Assembly (NCBI RefSeq): GCF_902729425.1
Contig: NZ_LR746530.1
Location: 216,166 to 280,165 of the forward strand
Length of the DNA stretch: 64,000 nt
From: Magnetospirillum sp. SS-4
GTDB lineage: Bacteria; Pseudomonadota; Alphaproteobacteria; Rhodospirillales; Magnetospirillaceae
Reading direction: 5' to 3'
This document shows, one piece after another, positions 1 to 8,793 of the stretch; positions within the stretch are counted from its first letter, which is position 1, and the number at the start of each line of letters is the position of its first letter. Below the pieces are notes generated by a model. It was not told where the DNA came from. It worked only from the letters and a program-made list of their open reading frames with translations, and searched no databases. A program made the translations under genes and the position numbers.

Positions 1-56
1 TGGACAGCCTGGACCGCGGCGCGCCGCGCGGCACCTATATCGACCTTCTGATATAG
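1..56 (+). CDS. 3' end of an unidentified CDS (truncated by window edge)
   Basis: An open frame enters from the left edge (codons in register from base 3) and stops at TAG 54-56, encoding a tail that ends in RGTYIDLLI. It lies 12 bp from the convergent dnaQ stop, which is normal spacing for two converging genes. The tail is too short to assign to a family. SecB often neighbours dnaQ in alphaproteobacteria, but this tail does not look like a SecB C-terminus. It may not be a real gene. Confidence 0.3.
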   Translation, partial: DSLDRGAPRGTYIDLLI

Positions 57-68
57 GGCTCGACGCTC

Positions 69-755
69 CTATTCCTTCAGCCAGATCGCGTTCTTCAGCT
101 TGCCGACGAAGGCGGCGTGCGCCGCCGTCTCGGCCTCGGTCGGGGCATGCGGCCGGGGAGGGCGGGCCTGGCGCGGAGCGCGGGGCGAACCGTTGGCGGC
201 CGAACCGCCGTCGCCCTTGCCCATCGCCAGTTCCAGGCCGGGTTGACGGCCGCCGATCAGCTGAAGATAGACCTCGGCCAGCAATTCGGCGTCCAGCAGC
301 GCCCCGTGATGGGTGCGGTGGGTATTGTCGATCTCGAACCGGCGGCACAGGGCGTCCAGGTTGGCCTGGGCGCCGGGAAAGCGCTTGCGCGCCATGGCGA
401 CGGTATCGATGGAACGGCTCATGGGCAGGGTGGGAAAGCCCAGCCGCGTCAGTTCGGCGTTGATGAACCGCATGTCGAATTCGGCATTATGGATCACCAG
501 CGGCGAATCGGCGATGAAGTCCAGGAAATCGGCCACCACCTCGGCGAAGACCGGCTTGTCCGACAAGAAGGCCGCCGAAAGGCCATGGACCTTGAAGGCT
601 TCTTCCGGCATGTCGCGTTCGGGATTGAGATAACGGTGGAACACCTCGCCGGTGGGCAGGTGGTTCATCAGTTCGACACAGCCGATTTCCACCATGCGGT
701 GCCCGGTCAGGGGATCAAAGCCGGTGGTTTCGGTATCCAGCACGATCTCGCGCAT
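69..755 (-). CDS. dnaQ: DNA polymerase III epsilon subunit (3'-5' proofreading exonuclease)
   Basis: Proofreading exonuclease of the replicative polymerase, 228 aa, a usual length for alphaproteobacterial epsilon subunits. The ExoI motif with the metal-binding Asp7 and Glu9 (LDTETTGFDP) opens the protein. The ExoII region (HNAEFDMRF) and ExoIII His/Asp (HHGALLDAELL) follow, so all catalytic blocks are present. The C-terminal ~50 residues are Ala/Pro/Arg-rich and end in a short helix likely to contact the alpha subunit. I chose ATG 755 because a GGGG tract lies 7 nt upstream and the ATG overlaps the coaE stop (TGATG). An ATG at 761 has no room for a ribosome site. It is last in the ppsR-maf-aroE-coaE-dnaQ operon. 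Confidence 0.95.
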   Translation of the reverse strand: MREIVLDTETTGFDPLTGHRMVEIGCVELMNHLPTGEVFHRYLNPERDMPEEAFKVHGLSAAFLSDKPVFAEVVADFLDFIADSPLVIHNAEFDMRFINAELTRLGFPTLPMSRSIDTVAMARKRFPGAQANLDALCRRFEIDNTHRTHHGALLDAELLAEVYLQLIGGRQPGLELAMGKGDGGSAANGSPRAPRQARPPRPHAPTEAETAAHAAFVGKLKNAIWLKE

Positions 756-1351
756 CAACATTCCCCTTCCCACATCCGCTTCACCATCCGCTTCAGCCGG
801 CGAATGGCGAACGGCCGGCCCAGGCCGGTCTGTATCACGAAATCGGCCCGCCTGCGTTTCTCCGGGTCCGGCATCTGCTTGGCGCGGATGGCGGCCAGCC
901 GCTCCGCGGTCATGCCCGGCCGCGCCAGCACCCGCTGCGCCTGGAGAAAGGCCGGGCAACTCACCACCGCCACCTTGTCGCAGCGGCGGCCGCCGCCGCT
1001 TTCGAACAGCAGCGGGACGTCCAGCACCACCAGGCGGACATGGCGGCGGCGCTGGCGGGCCAGGAACTCCCGCTCGGCGCGGCGCACCAGCGGGTGGACG
1101 ATGGCTTCCAGCCGCTTCAGCGCCGAATCGTCGCCGAACACGATGCCCCCCAGGGCGGCACGGTCGACGGCGCCATTCCTGACCACGCCGGGAAAGGCGG
1201 CCGCCACCTTGGCCACCGCCGCGCCGCCCGGCGCGAACAGGGTGTGGACGGTGGCGTCGGCGTCGTGAACCGGCACCCCCAGCCGGCGCAGCATGGCCGC
1301 CGCCGTGGTCTTGCCCATGCCGATGGAGCCGGTCAGGCCGAGAATCTTCAT
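755..1351 (-). CDS. coaE: Dephospho-CoA kinase
   Basis: Last step of coenzyme A synthesis, ATP-dependent phosphorylation of dephospho-CoA in the cytoplasm. The 198-aa protein begins MKILGLTGSIGMGKTT, where GSIGMGKTT is the P-loop. The CoaE-type DADATVH segment and a VPLLFE motif follow. The start at 1351 overlaps the aroE stop (ATGA), indicating translational coupling. The frame is open further upstream, but that part would overlie the C-terminus of aroE. Confidence 0.95.
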   Translation of the reverse strand: MKILGLTGSIGMGKTTAAAMLRRLGVPVHDADATVHTLFAPGGAAVAKVAAAFPGVVRNGAVDRAALGGIVFGDDSALKRLEAIVHPLVRRAEREFLARQRRRHVRLVVLDVPLLFESGGGRRCDKVAVVSCPAFLQAQRVLARPGMTAERLAAIRAKQMPDPEKRRRADFVIQTGLGRPFAIRRLKRMVKRMWEGEC

Positions 1352-2184
1352 CCCAGCACGAAACTCCGCAACTCGTCGGTGACCTCCGGCCGTACGCCGA
1401 ACCAAGCCTCGAAACCGGGCACCGCCTGGAACAGCAGCATCCCGAGCCCGTCCACCGCCGGATTGCCCCGGGCGCGAGCGCGGGTCAACAGATCGGTTTC
1501 CAGCGGCACGTAGACGATATCGTTGACCACCGCCGCCGCCGGCAGGGCGGCAAGGTCGAGATCAAGCGGCGGCTGGCCGGTCATCCCCAGGGTGGTGGTG
1601 TTGACCAGCAGGGCGGCGCCGTCGAGGGCGGCATGGCGTCCGGCCCAGTCCACCACCTCGACCGGTCCGCCCAGGTCCGCCGCCAGACTCTCGGCCCGGT
1701 CGCGGCTGCGATTGGTCAGACGGATGGCGGGAACACCGGCATCGGTCAGGGCCGCCACCACGGCGCGGGCGGCGCCGCCGGCCCCGATCACCACCGCCGG
1801 GCCGGCGGCGAGACTCCAGGCGGGGCAGCCGCGCCGCAGATTCTCGTAAAATCCGAAGGCATCGGTGTTGCGGCCGATCAGGCGGCCGTCCTCGCCCGCC
1901 ACCAGGGTGTTGACGGCGCCGATGCGTCGCGCCAGCGGTTCCAGTTCGTCCACCAGCGCCAGCACCGCCTCCTTGTGGGGAACGGTGAGGTTGGCGCCGC
2001 GAAATCCCATGCGCGGCAAGGCGCGGATCACCATCTCGAGGTCATCCGGCGCCACCGCCAGCGGCACATAGGCGCCGTCGATGCCCAGCCGGTCCAACCA
2101 ATGGCCGTGCAGGCGCGGCGAACGCGAATGCGACACCGGCCAGCCCAATACGCCGGCCAGCCTGGCCCGGCCCGAGAGCATCAT
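1348..2184 (-). CDS. aroE: Shikimate dehydrogenase
   Basis: NADPH-dependent reduction of 3-dehydroshikimate in the aromatic amino acid pathway. The 278-aa length is typical for AroE. The N-terminal shikimate-binding segment contains GWPVSHSRSPRLH, and the conserved Lys sits in NLTVPHKEAV. The nucleotide fold carries VIGAGGAARAV followed by TNRSRDRAE, the NADPH-specificity loop. Start ATG 2184 overlaps the maf stop and follows a GGAGAA sequence by about 10 nt. A second ATG at 2181 is possible. Confidence 0.95.
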   Translation of the reverse strand: MMLSGRARLAGVLGWPVSHSRSPRLHGHWLDRLGIDGAYVPLAVAPDDLEMVIRALPRMGFRGANLTVPHKEAVLALVDELEPLARRIGAVNTLVAGEDGRLIGRNTDAFGFYENLRRGCPAWSLAAGPAVVIGAGGAARAVVAALTDAGVPAIRLTNRSRDRAESLAADLGGPVEVVDWAGRHAALDGAALLVNTTTLGMTGQPPLDLDLAALPAAAVVNDIVYVPLETDLLTRARARGNPAVDGLGMLLFQAVPGFEAWFGVRPEVTDELRSFVLG

Positions 2185-2771
2185 GGGATCAATTCTCCGT
2201 TTTCCCGCAGAAAATCCAGCAGGGGAAGCAGCGGCAGACCGAGCACGGTGAAGAAATCCCCCTCCACCTTGAGGAACAGCTGCGCCCCCAGTCCTTCCAG
2301 CCGATAGGCCCCCACCGTGGTCAATGCCTCGTCGCCGGTACGGGCCAGATAATCATCAAGGAAGGCTTCGGAAAAATTGCGCATGGTCAGCAGGGCCGGC
2401 TCGGTGTGATACCACAGCCGCGACCCGTCCCTGATCGCCACCACCGCGCTGGTCAGCCGGTGGGTGCGGTGCCGCAGTTCCAGCAATTGCTGCCGGGCCT
2501 CCGCCAGATCGCGCGGCTTGTCGAACCATACCCCGCCGTGGTCCAGCATCTGGTCGGCGCCGATGACGATGGCGCCGGGATGGCGGGCCGACACCCGCAC
2601 CGCCTTCAGCTCCGCCAGGGTTTCGGCCACCCGGGCGGGATTCGCGGTCTCCAGCCGCAATCCGGCCTTGACCGCGCCCTCGTCGATGGCGGCGACATCG
2701 ACCGCCAGCGACACCCCCGCCGATTCCAGCATGGCGCGCCGGGCGGCGCTGGCCGAGGCAAGCACGATCAT
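2181..2771 (-). CDS. maf: Maf-family nucleoside triphosphate pyrophosphatase
   Basis: House-cleaning pyrophosphatase that hydrolyses non-canonical or pyrimidine NTPs, 196 aa. The N-terminus IVLASASAARRAML matches the Maf phosphate-binding signature (ASxSxRR), and GADQML carries the catalytic Asp. Maf proteins divide into dTTP/UTP-type and m7GTP-type enzymes, and I cannot place this one with certainty. It overlaps ppsR upstream and aroE downstream by ATGA junctions. The same maf-aroE-coaE-dnaQ order is conserved beside the origin in many alphaproteobacteria. Confidence 0.9.
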   Translation of the reverse strand: MIVLASASAARRAMLESAGVSLAVDVAAIDEGAVKAGLRLETANPARVAETLAELKAVRVSARHPGAIVIGADQMLDHGGVWFDKPRDLAEARQQLLELRHRTHRLTSAVVAIRDGSRLWYHTEPALLTMRNFSEAFLDDYLARTGDEALTTVGAYRLEGLGAQLFLKVEGDFFTVLGLPLLPLLDFLRENGELIP

Positions 2772-3607
2772 GATTGTCCCTTCGCCGCCTGTTCCCGCGC
2801 TTCCTGATGCCGGGTGTAAAGCTGGATAATGGCGGCGGCGGCTTCCTCGATGGAACGCCGGGTCACGTCAACCACCGGCCAGCCGAGGCGGGAAAAGATG
2901 CGCCGTGCCGCCTGAACCTCCTCCTTCACCCGTTCGAACTGGGCGTATTCGGCCTCCTCCTGCTGGTTCAGCAGGCGAAGCCGGGACCGCCGGATGTCCG
3001 ACAGGCTTTTCGGGTCCTTGGTCAGCCCCACCACCAGCGGCTTCCTGGCCCGCTCCAGCTCGGGCGGCAGCGGCACCCCCGGCACCAGCGGATAATTGGC
3101 GCATTTCAGGCCGCGATTGGCGATGTACATGCAGGTGGGGGTCTTGGAGGTGCGCGACACCCCGACCAGCACGATATCGGCGTTTTCCACCAGCTCGATC
3201 AGCTGGCCGTCGTCATGGGCCAGGGTGAACTGCATGGCGTCGATGCGATGAAAGTATTCGGCGTCCAGCTGGTATTGCCGGCCGGGCAGCGCCTTGACCT
3301 CGGTGCCCAGATAGGCCGACAGCCCGGCCATCACCGGGTCCAGCAGCGAAATGCACGGAATGTTGCGCCGGCGGCAGGCTTCCTCCAGCAGGCCGCGAAC
3401 CGCGCCGTCCACCAGGGTGAACAGCACCGGGCCGGGATTTTCCTCGATGCCGGCGATGGCGCGTTCCACCTGACCCTGGGTGCGGACCAGCCACCAATTG
3501 TGCTGGATGGGGTGAACCCCCTCGAACTGCACCAGACAGGCGCGGGTCACCGAGGTGACGGTTTCGCCGGTGGCGTCGGAAACCAGATGAAGGTGAAAGT
3601 CCTGCAT
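2768..3607 (-). CDS. ppsR: PPDK/PEP synthase regulatory protein (bifunctional kinase/pyrophosphorylase, DUF299)
   Basis: ADP-dependent protein kinase and Pi-dependent phosphorylase that switches pyruvate phosphate dikinase or PEP synthase. The 279-aa protein begins QDFHLHLVSDATGETV, typical of DUF299. It contains the nucleotide-binding loop GVSRTSKTPT (P-loop-like) and ends in a VTRRSIEEAAA motif. ATG 3607 opens a full-length family member. Earlier in-frame starts would run through the putative origin. It is the first gene of the leftward operon, with a perfect DnaA box 4 bp upstream of its start codon. The target PPDK or PpsA is not in this window. Confidence 0.92.
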   Translation of the reverse strand: MQDFHLHLVSDATGETVTSVTRACLVQFEGVHPIQHNWWLVRTQGQVERAIAGIEENPGPVLFTLVDGAVRGLLEEACRRRNIPCISLLDPVMAGLSAYLGTEVKALPGRQYQLDAEYFHRIDAMQFTLAHDDGQLIELVENADIVLVGVSRTSKTPTCMYIANRGLKCANYPLVPGVPLPPELERARKPLVVGLTKDPKSLSDIRRSRLRLLNQQEEAEYAQFERVKEEVQAARRIFSRLGWPVVDVTRRSIEEAAAAIIQLYTRHQEAREQAAKGQS

Positions 3608-4000
3608 GCCTGTGGATAACCCGCAAGTGCGGGGATAACCGGGGGTCCGGCGGCAACGGGCCAAATCGCTCCCCGCTGACGCCAAATCCGCCCGACCGGT
3701 CATCCGCCTGTCGAAAACAATATCGACCGTCGCCGAGGATAGCGTGAATTCATCGGTTTCACATCCGATTTCCCCGGCTTGTCCCGATCCCCGGCGCAAT
3801 GATCGTCCTTGGGAATCAAGGCGATCGCCGCGCCATCCACAAGGCTTGCCGCCATCGCCGCCATCTCGGGACCGCAGTGTGGAAAACATGGGTGGCGCGG
3901 CGCATCCCCATCTTCCACAGGCACCCACTTGCCACAGCCACCTTTTCTCTAAACCCTAAAGACTGTAAGAGAGGACGAACCCGAACCAAGGCGGTCTCCC
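3608..4000. other. oriC: Putative chromosomal replication origin (oriC)
   Basis: A 393-bp gene-free interval between divergent ppsR and hemE. On the sequence: a perfect DnaA box TGTGGATAA at 3611-3619 (TTATCCACA on the other strand), a one-mismatch box TGTGGAAAA at 3878-3886, and two-mismatch boxes at 3630-3638 (CGGGGATAA), 3833-3841 (CCATCCACA) and 3911-3919 (TCTTCCACA). A Caulobacter-style W-box TCCCCA is at 3905-3910, and AT-richer tracts lie at 3712-3725 and 3941-3968. Known: oriC lies beside hemE in Caulobacter, Rickettsia and rhizobia. Inferred: this is the chromosome origin, supported by divergent operons on both sides and parS/parAB 4-14 kb away. The hemE promoter must also lie here. 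Confidence 0.75.
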
Positions 4001-5053
4001 GTGTCGACATCCATTTCCACGTCCACCAAGCCGTTCCTGCGAGCTCTTGCCGGCGAGACGCTGACCCCCCCGCCTTTCTGGCTGATGCGACAAGCCGGAC
4101 GCTACCTGCCGGAATACCGCGCCACCCGGACCGAAGCCGGCAGCTTCCTCGACCTGTGCTACAATCCCGCCCTGGCCACGGAAGTGACCCTGCAACCGCT
4201 GCGCCGCTACGGATTCGACGCCGCCATCCTGTTTTCCGACATTCTGGTGATTCCCGACGCCCTGGGCCAGCAGGTCGCCTTCCGGGAGGGCGAGGGACCG
4301 GTGCTGACGCCGATTCGCTCGGCAATGGATCTGGACGGTCTCGACCTCTCGGGCCTCCACGACCACCTTGCCCCCGTCTACAACACCGTTTCCAACCTGT
4401 CCAAGGCCATTCCGGCCGCCACCGCCCTGATCGGCTTTGCCGGCGCGCCGTGGACGGTGGCCACCTACATGATCGAGGGCAGCGGCTCCAAGGACTTCGC
4501 CAAGGCCAAGGGCATGATGTTCGGCCAGCCGGAGCTGTTCGGACGGCTGATGGCGCTGCTGACCCAGGCCACCGGCGATTATCTGATCCGCCAGATCGAC
4601 AGCGGCGCCGAGGCCATCCAGATCTTCGACACCTGGGCCGGCGCCCTGCCCGAAGACCAGTTCGACCGCTGGGTGATCGGCCCGACCCGGCAGCTGGTCG
4701 AGCGTATCCGCGCCGAGCGGCCGGGGATTCCGGTGATCGGCTTTCCCCGTCAGGCGGGGTATCTCTACAAGCGCTACGTCGCCGAGACCAAGGTCAGCGG
4801 CGTGTCGCTGGACCCGTCGGTGCCGCTGGACTGGGCGGCGGCCGAGTTGCAGCCCCATTGCACCGTGCAGGGCAATCTCGATCCGCTGCTGCTGGTGGCC
4901 GGCGGCGAGGCGCTGGATTCCGGCATAGACCGGGTGCTGCGGGTGCTGGGCAAGGGGCCGTTCATCTTCAATCTCGGCCACGGCATCGTGCCGCCGACGC
5001 CGCCCGACAACGTGGCGCGGCTGGCCGAACGGGTGAAGGGATGGCGGGGATGA
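4001..5053 (+). CDS. hemE: Uroporphyrinogen decarboxylase
   Basis: Converts uroporphyrinogen III to coproporphyrinogen III in heme (and, in phototrophs, bacteriochlorophyll) synthesis. The 350-aa protein carries the signature [12 protein letters not shown] at residues 29-40. [14 protein letters not shown] holds the Asp that binds the pyrrole nitrogens, and [13 protein letters not shown] is a further conserved block. The start is a GTG at 4001, giving [13 protein letters not shown]. An upstream in-frame start would enter the origin region. It is the first gene of hemE-hemH-hemJ and its stop overlaps the hemH start. Confidence 0.97.
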   Translation: MSTSISTSTKPFLRALAGETLTPPPFWLMRQAGRYLPEYRATRTEAGSFLDLCYNPALATEVTLQPLRRYGFDAAILFSDILVIPDALGQQVAFREGEGPVLTPIRSAMDLDGLDLSGLHDHLAPVYNTVSNLSKAIPAATALIGFAGAPWTVATYMIEGSGSKDFAKAKGMMFGQPELFGRLMALLTQATGDYLIRQIDSGAEAIQIFDTWAGALPEDQFDRWVIGPTRQLVERIRAERPGIPVIGFPRQAGYLYKRYVAETKVSGVSLDPSVPLDWAAAELQPHCTVQGNLDPLLLVAGGEALDSGIDRVLRVLGKGPFIFNLGHGIVPPTPPDNVARLAERVKGWRG

Positions 5054-6054
5054 ATCCGGGAACAAGAACGGCGGTCGTCCTGTTCAACCTCGGCGGTCCC
5101 GACAGTCCCGAGGCGGTAAAGCCGTTTTTGTTCAACCTGTTCAACGACAAGGCGATCATCGGCGCGCCGGGGCCTATCCGCTGGCTGCTCGCCAAGTTCA
5201 TCTCCGGCCGGCGGGCGCCGATGGCTCGCGAGATCTACGCCCATATCGGTGGCCGGTCGCCGCTGGTGCCCGAGACCGAGGCGCAGGCCCGCGCCCTGGA
5301 GCATCGGCTGGGCAAGGGCTACCGCTGCTTCATCGCCATGCGCTACTGGCATCCCTTCGCTCACGAGGCGGTCGCCGCCATCAAGGACTGGGGCGCCACC
5401 GAGATCGTCCTGCTGCCGCTTTACCCGCAGTTTTCCACCACCACCACCGGTTCGTCGCTGGCGCAATGGCGGCGCGAGGCCGGACGCGCCGGGCTGGCCG
5501 CGCCGACCCGGCAGGTATGCTGCTATCCGGTTCAGCCGGATCTGGTGGCCGCCATGGCCGATCTGGTAAGCCGGGGTTATGCCGAAGCCTTGGCCAAGGG
5601 CAGGCCCCGCGTCCTGTTCTCGGCCCATGGCCTGCCGAAAAAGGTGATCGAGCGCGGCGACCCCTATCAGGCACAGGTGGAACAGACCGCCGCCGCCGTG
5701 GCCGCCGCCGCCGGCCTCGCCGATTCCGACTGGTCGATCTGCTATCAGAGCCGGGTCGGCCCGCTGGAATGGATCGGTCCCAGCACCGAGGCCGAACTTG
5801 AGCGTGCCGGCCGCGACGGGGTGCCGGTGGTGGTGGTGCCGGTGGCCTTCGTCTCGGAACATTCCGAAACCCTGGTGGAACTGGACATGGAATACCGTCA
5901 CCGCGCCGGGGAACTGGGCGTGCCCGGCTATGTGCGGGTGCCGGCGCTGGGGTGCCATCCGTCGTTCATCCGGGGGCTGGCTGATCTGGTGCGCGATCCC
6001 GGCCGCTTGGCCGGACAAGCCTGCCGCCAGGCGGGAAAGGTCTGCCCATGCTGA
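5050..6054 (+). CDS. hemH: Ferrochelatase
   Basis: Inserts Fe2+ into protoporphyrin IX, the last heme step. The 334-aa protein has the N-terminal [14 protein letters not shown] and FNDKAIIG blocks, [14 protein letters not shown], the active-site His in [11 protein letters not shown], and the second acidic cluster near [13 protein letters not shown]. The start ATG 5050 overlaps the hemE stop (ATGA). An in-frame ATG at 5041 is an alternative that adds three residues. Its stop overlaps the start of hemJ. The protein is shorter at the C-terminus than Fe-S-containing ferrochelatases, and the final [10 protein letters not shown] stretch has three Cys. Confidence 0.96.
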   Translation: MNPGTRTAVVLFNLGGPDSPEAVKPFLFNLFNDKAIIGAPGPIRWLLAKFISGRRAPMAREIYAHIGGRSPLVPETEAQARALEHRLGKGYRCFIAMRYWHPFAHEAVAAIKDWGATEIVLLPLYPQFSTTTTGSSLAQWRREAGRAGLAAPTRQVCCYPVQPDLVAAMADLVSRGYAEALAKGRPRVLFSAHGLPKKVIERGDPYQAQVEQTAAAVAAAAGLADSDWSICYQSRVGPLEWIGPSTEAELERAGRDGVPVVVVPVAFVSEHSETLVELDMEYRHRAGELGVPGYVRVPALGCHPSFIRGLADLVRDPGRLAGQACRQAGKVCPC

Positions 6055-6494
6055 GCGGAGAGGCCTATCTGTGGGTCAAGGCGGTCCACGTCATCGCGAT
6101 CATTTCGTGGATGGCCGGCCTGCTCTATCTGCCCCGGCTGTTCGTCTATCACTGCGACGTTCATCCCAAGTCCGAGACCTCGGAAACCTTCAAGGTGATG
6201 GAGCGCCGGCTGTTGAAGGCCATCATGACTCCGGCCATGGTGGTGGCCTGGATTCTCGGCCTGGTCATGGCGGTGGACGGCGGCCTGTTCGCCCAGCACT
6301 GGTTTCATGTGAAACTGCTGGCGGTCTGCCTGATGACCGGATTTCACGTTTTCCTGGCCCGCTGCAAGACCGAATTCGCCGAGGACCGCAACCGCCGCGG
6401 CCAGAAATTCTATCGCGTCGTCAACGAGGGGCCGACCCTGCTGATGATCGTCATCGTCATCCTGGTGATCGTCAAGCCGGCGTTCGGCCATTAA
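6048..6494 (+). CDS. hemJ: Protoporphyrinogen IX oxidase, HemJ type
   Basis: Integral membrane enzyme oxidising protoporphyrinogen IX to protoporphyrin IX, the step before ferrochelatase. The 148-aa protein has four predicted membrane segments. Helix 1 starts near residue 7 with WVKAVHVIAIISWMAGLLYL, which holds the conserved His and Arg of the UPF0093/HemJ family. Helix 2 contains MVVAWILGLVMAV, helix 3 the LLAVCLMTGFHVFL region, and the last LLMIVIVILVIVKP. It overlaps hemH by 7 bp. The operon therefore covers three late heme steps (hemE, hemJ, hemH). Confidence 0.92.
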   Translation: MLSGEAYLWVKAVHVIAIISWMAGLLYLPRLFVYHCDVHPKSETSETFKVMERRLLKAIMTPAMVVAWILGLVMAVDGGLFAQHWFHVKLLAVCLMTGFHVFLARCKTEFAEDRNRRGQKFYRVVNEGPTLLMIVIVILVIVKPAFGH

Positions 6495-6500
6495 TCCCGT

Positions 6501-6529
6501 TTGACAGCGGCCCGGCGATTGTCTAAAGC
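6501..6529 (+). promoter_or_regulatory. Candidate sigma-70 promoter in the rho leader
   Basis: A perfect -35 hexamer TTGACA (6501-6506) is followed after 17 nt by TAAAGC (6524-6529), a weak -10. It sits just after hemJ and would give rho a leader of roughly 160 nt. Long leaders are common for rho genes, which are often autoregulated by attenuation. The -10 match is poor, so this is tentative. Confidence 0.35.
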
Positions 6530-6693
6530 TGAGCCCAATTCCCAAGGGCCGCAACCGGCCCATCCCCGGATTTACCCGCCCTCTTCGGATCGTTCGCATC
6601 CGTCGCCGTTGATCGGCACCAGGCTTGCTTGGTCGAGCCCGCGTATTTCGCGCCGATTCCTCCCACGTCAGGGTCTTGAACGGACAGCCTTCC

Positions 6694-7950
6694 ATGCATC
6701 TCCAGGAATTGAAGAAAAAAACACCGGCCGAACTGCTGGCCTTCGCCGAGGAACTAGAGGTCGAGAACGCCAGCACCCTCAGGAAGCAGGACATGATGTT
6801 CGCCATCCTGAAGCAACTGGCGGACAACGACGTCGCCATCTACGGCGATGGCGTTCTGGAGATCCTGCAAGACGGCTTCGGCTTCCTGCGCAGTCCGGAA
6901 GCCAATTACCTGCCCGGTCCCGATGACATCTACATCAGTCCCAGCCAGGTTCGCCGTTTCGGCCTGCGCACCGGCGATACCGTCGAGGGCCAGATCCGCA
7001 GCCCCAAGGACGGGGAACGTTATTTCGCCCTGCTGAAGGTCAACAACATCAATTTCGAGGACCCGGAAAAGGTCCGCCACCGCATCAACTTCGACAACCT
7101 GACGCCGCTTTATCCCGACGAGAAGCTGAAGCTGGAGATCGAGGACCCTACCCGCAAGGACCTCACCACCCGCGTCATCGATCTGGTGGCCCCCATCGGC
7201 AAGGGCCAGCGCGCCCTGATCGTGGCGCCGCCGCGCACCGGCAAGACGGTGATGCTCCAGAATATGGCCCACGCCATCTCCCTCAACCATCCCGACGTCT
7301 ACCTGATTGTTCTGCTGATCGACGAACGTCCCGAGGAAGTGACCGACATGGCCCGCTCGGTGCGGGGCGAGGTCATCAGTTCCACCTTCGACGAGCCGGC
7401 GTCGCGTCATGTCCAGGTCACCGAAATGGTGCTAGAGAAGGCCAAGCGGCTGGTGGAGCACAAGCGCGACGTGGTGATCTTGCTGGATTCCATCACCCGG
7501 CTGGCGCGGGCCTACAACACCGTGGTGCCCAGTTCGGGCAAGGTGCTGACCGGTGGCGTCGACGCCAACGCCCTGCAACGTCCCAAGCGCTTTTTCGGCG
7601 CGGCCCGCAATATCGAGGAGGGCGGCTCGCTGTCCATCATCGCCACCGCCCTGATCGACACCGGTTCGCGCATGGACGAGGTGATCTTCGAGGAATTCAA
7701 GGGCACCGGCAATTCCGAGATCATCCTGGACCGCAAGCTGTCGGACAAGCGCACCTTCCCGGCCATCGACATCACCAAGTCGGGCACCCGCAAGGAGGAA
7801 CTGCTGGTGGACAAGGGCGTGCTGTCCAAGATGTGGGTGCTGCGCCGCATCCTGATGCCCATGGGCGTGGTCGACGCCATGGAATTCCTGGTGGACAAGC
7901 TGAAGCATTCGAAGAACAACGGCGATTTCTTCGAGGCGATGAACTCCTGA
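6694..7950 (+). CDS. rho: Transcription termination factor Rho
   Basis: Hexameric RNA-dependent ATPase/helicase that terminates transcription. The 418-aa protein starts [20 protein letters not shown] (Rho N-domain). An RNA-binding OB-fold follows ([19 protein letters not shown]), then the Walker A-type [17 protein letters not shown], Walker [16 protein letters not shown], the Q-loop [14 protein letters not shown] and the R-loop. ATG 6694 gives the standard Rho N-terminus. It is followed at once by a parS-like site and a strong terminator. It is separated from hemJ by 199 bp with its own candidate promoter. Confidence 0.98.
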   Translation: MHLQELKKKTPAELLAFAEELEVENASTLRKQDMMFAILKQLADNDVAIYGDGVLEILQDGFGFLRSPEANYLPGPDDIYISPSQVRRFGLRTGDTVEGQIRSPKDGERYFALLKVNNINFEDPEKVRHRINFDNLTPLYPDEKLKLEIEDPTRKDLTTRVIDLVAPIGKGQRALIVAPPRTGKTVMLQNMAHAISLNHPDVYLIVLLIDERPEEVTDMARSVRGEVISSTFDEPASRHVQVTEMVLEKAKRLVEHKRDVVILLDSITRLARAYNTVVPSSGKVLTGGVDANALQRPKRFFGAARNIEEGGSLSIIATALIDTGSRMDEVIFEEFKGTGNSEIILDRKLSDKRTFPAIDITKSGTRKEELLVDKGVLSKMWVLRRILMPMGVVDAMEFLVDKLKHSKNNGDFFEAMNS

Positions 7951-7963
7951 TTCACGTGAAACA
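7948..7963. other. parS: parS-like ParB-binding site (15/16)
   Basis: TGATTCACGTGAAACA matches the consensus parS 16-mer TGTTTCACGTGAAACA at 15 of 16 positions, with A for T at position 3. It begins on the rho stop codon and its last bases enter the rho terminator stem. About 4 kb from the putative origin. Confidence 0.8.
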
Positions 7964-7992
7964 AAACCCCCGGAGATGATCCGGGGGTTTTT
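7963..7992 (+). terminator. Rho-independent terminator of the rho gene
   Basis: An 11-bp perfect stem (7963-7973 paired with 7981-7991, core CCCCCGG/CCGGGGG) has a 7-nt loop and a run of five T at 7988-7992. The flanking A-tract on the left also makes it work for the leftward strand. The scpB stop lies at 7994, just beyond it. Confidence 0.9.
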
Positions 7993-7993
7993 G

Positions 7994-8773
7994 CTATTCG
8001 CCCTGGAACACCGGCGGCCGCTTTTCCTGGAACGCCCTGACGCCTTCCTGATAATCGTTGCTGTCGTAAACCTCGCGGCGCATGCCCTGAACCCGCTCGA
8101 ACATGCGGGGCGTGATGGAATGGGCCGAGGCCAGCACCCGCAATTCCTCCTTCATCACCGCGATGGCCAACGGCGCCATCCGTTCGATGCCGCGGGCCAT
8201 TTCGACGCAAAAGCCGGTGATCTCGTCGGGTTGCTTCAAATGGTTGATCAGGCCGACCAGCAGGGCGCGCTCGGCATCGATGGGCCGGGCGGTAAAGGCC
8301 ATTTCCTTGACGGTATGCAAGGAGGCGGCGTTCATGAAGGTCAGCAGGCCGGTGACGTTGTAGGGAATGCCCAGCTTGGCCGGAGTGATGGCGAAGGTGG
8401 AATCCGGCGTCGCCACGATGATGTCGCAGGCCAGGGCCATTTCGCAGGCGCCGCCCCAGACGCCGCCCTCGATCAGGGCGATGATGGGGGCGGGAAATTC
8501 CTCGATGGCGCGGATCACCACCCGCAAGGGATCGCTCCAGCCCAGCGGGTCGCGATGGGATTTCGGCAATTCCGAGATGTCGTGGCCGGAAGACCAGATG
8601 CGGACGCCCGGTTCCGCCCGCAGGATGACGCAGCGCGCCCCGACGGCGCGGGCCTGATCCAGGCCCGCCAGGATGCCGTCGATCATGGCTTCCGACAGGG
8701 CGTTGCGCTTGGGCTGGTTGGTCATGGTAAGGACGGCCAGCCGGCCGTCGATTCCGACGTCGATCAGGGACAT
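7994..8773 (-). CDS. scpB: Methylmalonyl-CoA decarboxylase (crotonase family)
   Basis: Crotonase-fold enzyme of 259 aa that resembles E. coli ScpB/YgfG over its whole length rather than generic enoyl-CoA hydratases. Shared blocks are GHDISELP with [33 protein letters not shown], and the C-terminal [13 protein letters not shown] and DYQEGVRAF. His64 and Tyr138 align with the residues implicated in decarboxylation in ScpB. The predicted reaction is decarboxylation of methylmalonyl-CoA to propionyl-CoA. No mutase (scpA) or CoA-transferase (scpC) gene is adjacent, so the pathway context is unknown. Start ATG 8773; the frame runs open upstream without homology. Confidence 0.85.
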   Translation of the reverse strand: MSLIDVGIDGRLAVLTMTNQPKRNALSEAMIDGILAGLDQARAVGARCVILRAEPGVRIWSSGHDISELPKSHRDPLGWSDPLRVVIRAIEEFPAPIIALIEGGVWGGACEMALACDIIVATPDSTFAITPAKLGIPYNVTGLLTFMNAASLHTVKEMAFTARPIDAERALLVGLINHLKQPDEITGFCVEMARGIERMAPLAIAVMKEELRVLASAHSITPRMFERVQGMRREVYDSNDYQEGVRAFQEKRPPVFQGE

Positions 8774-8793
8774 GGATATGGGGGCTTTCCCAG

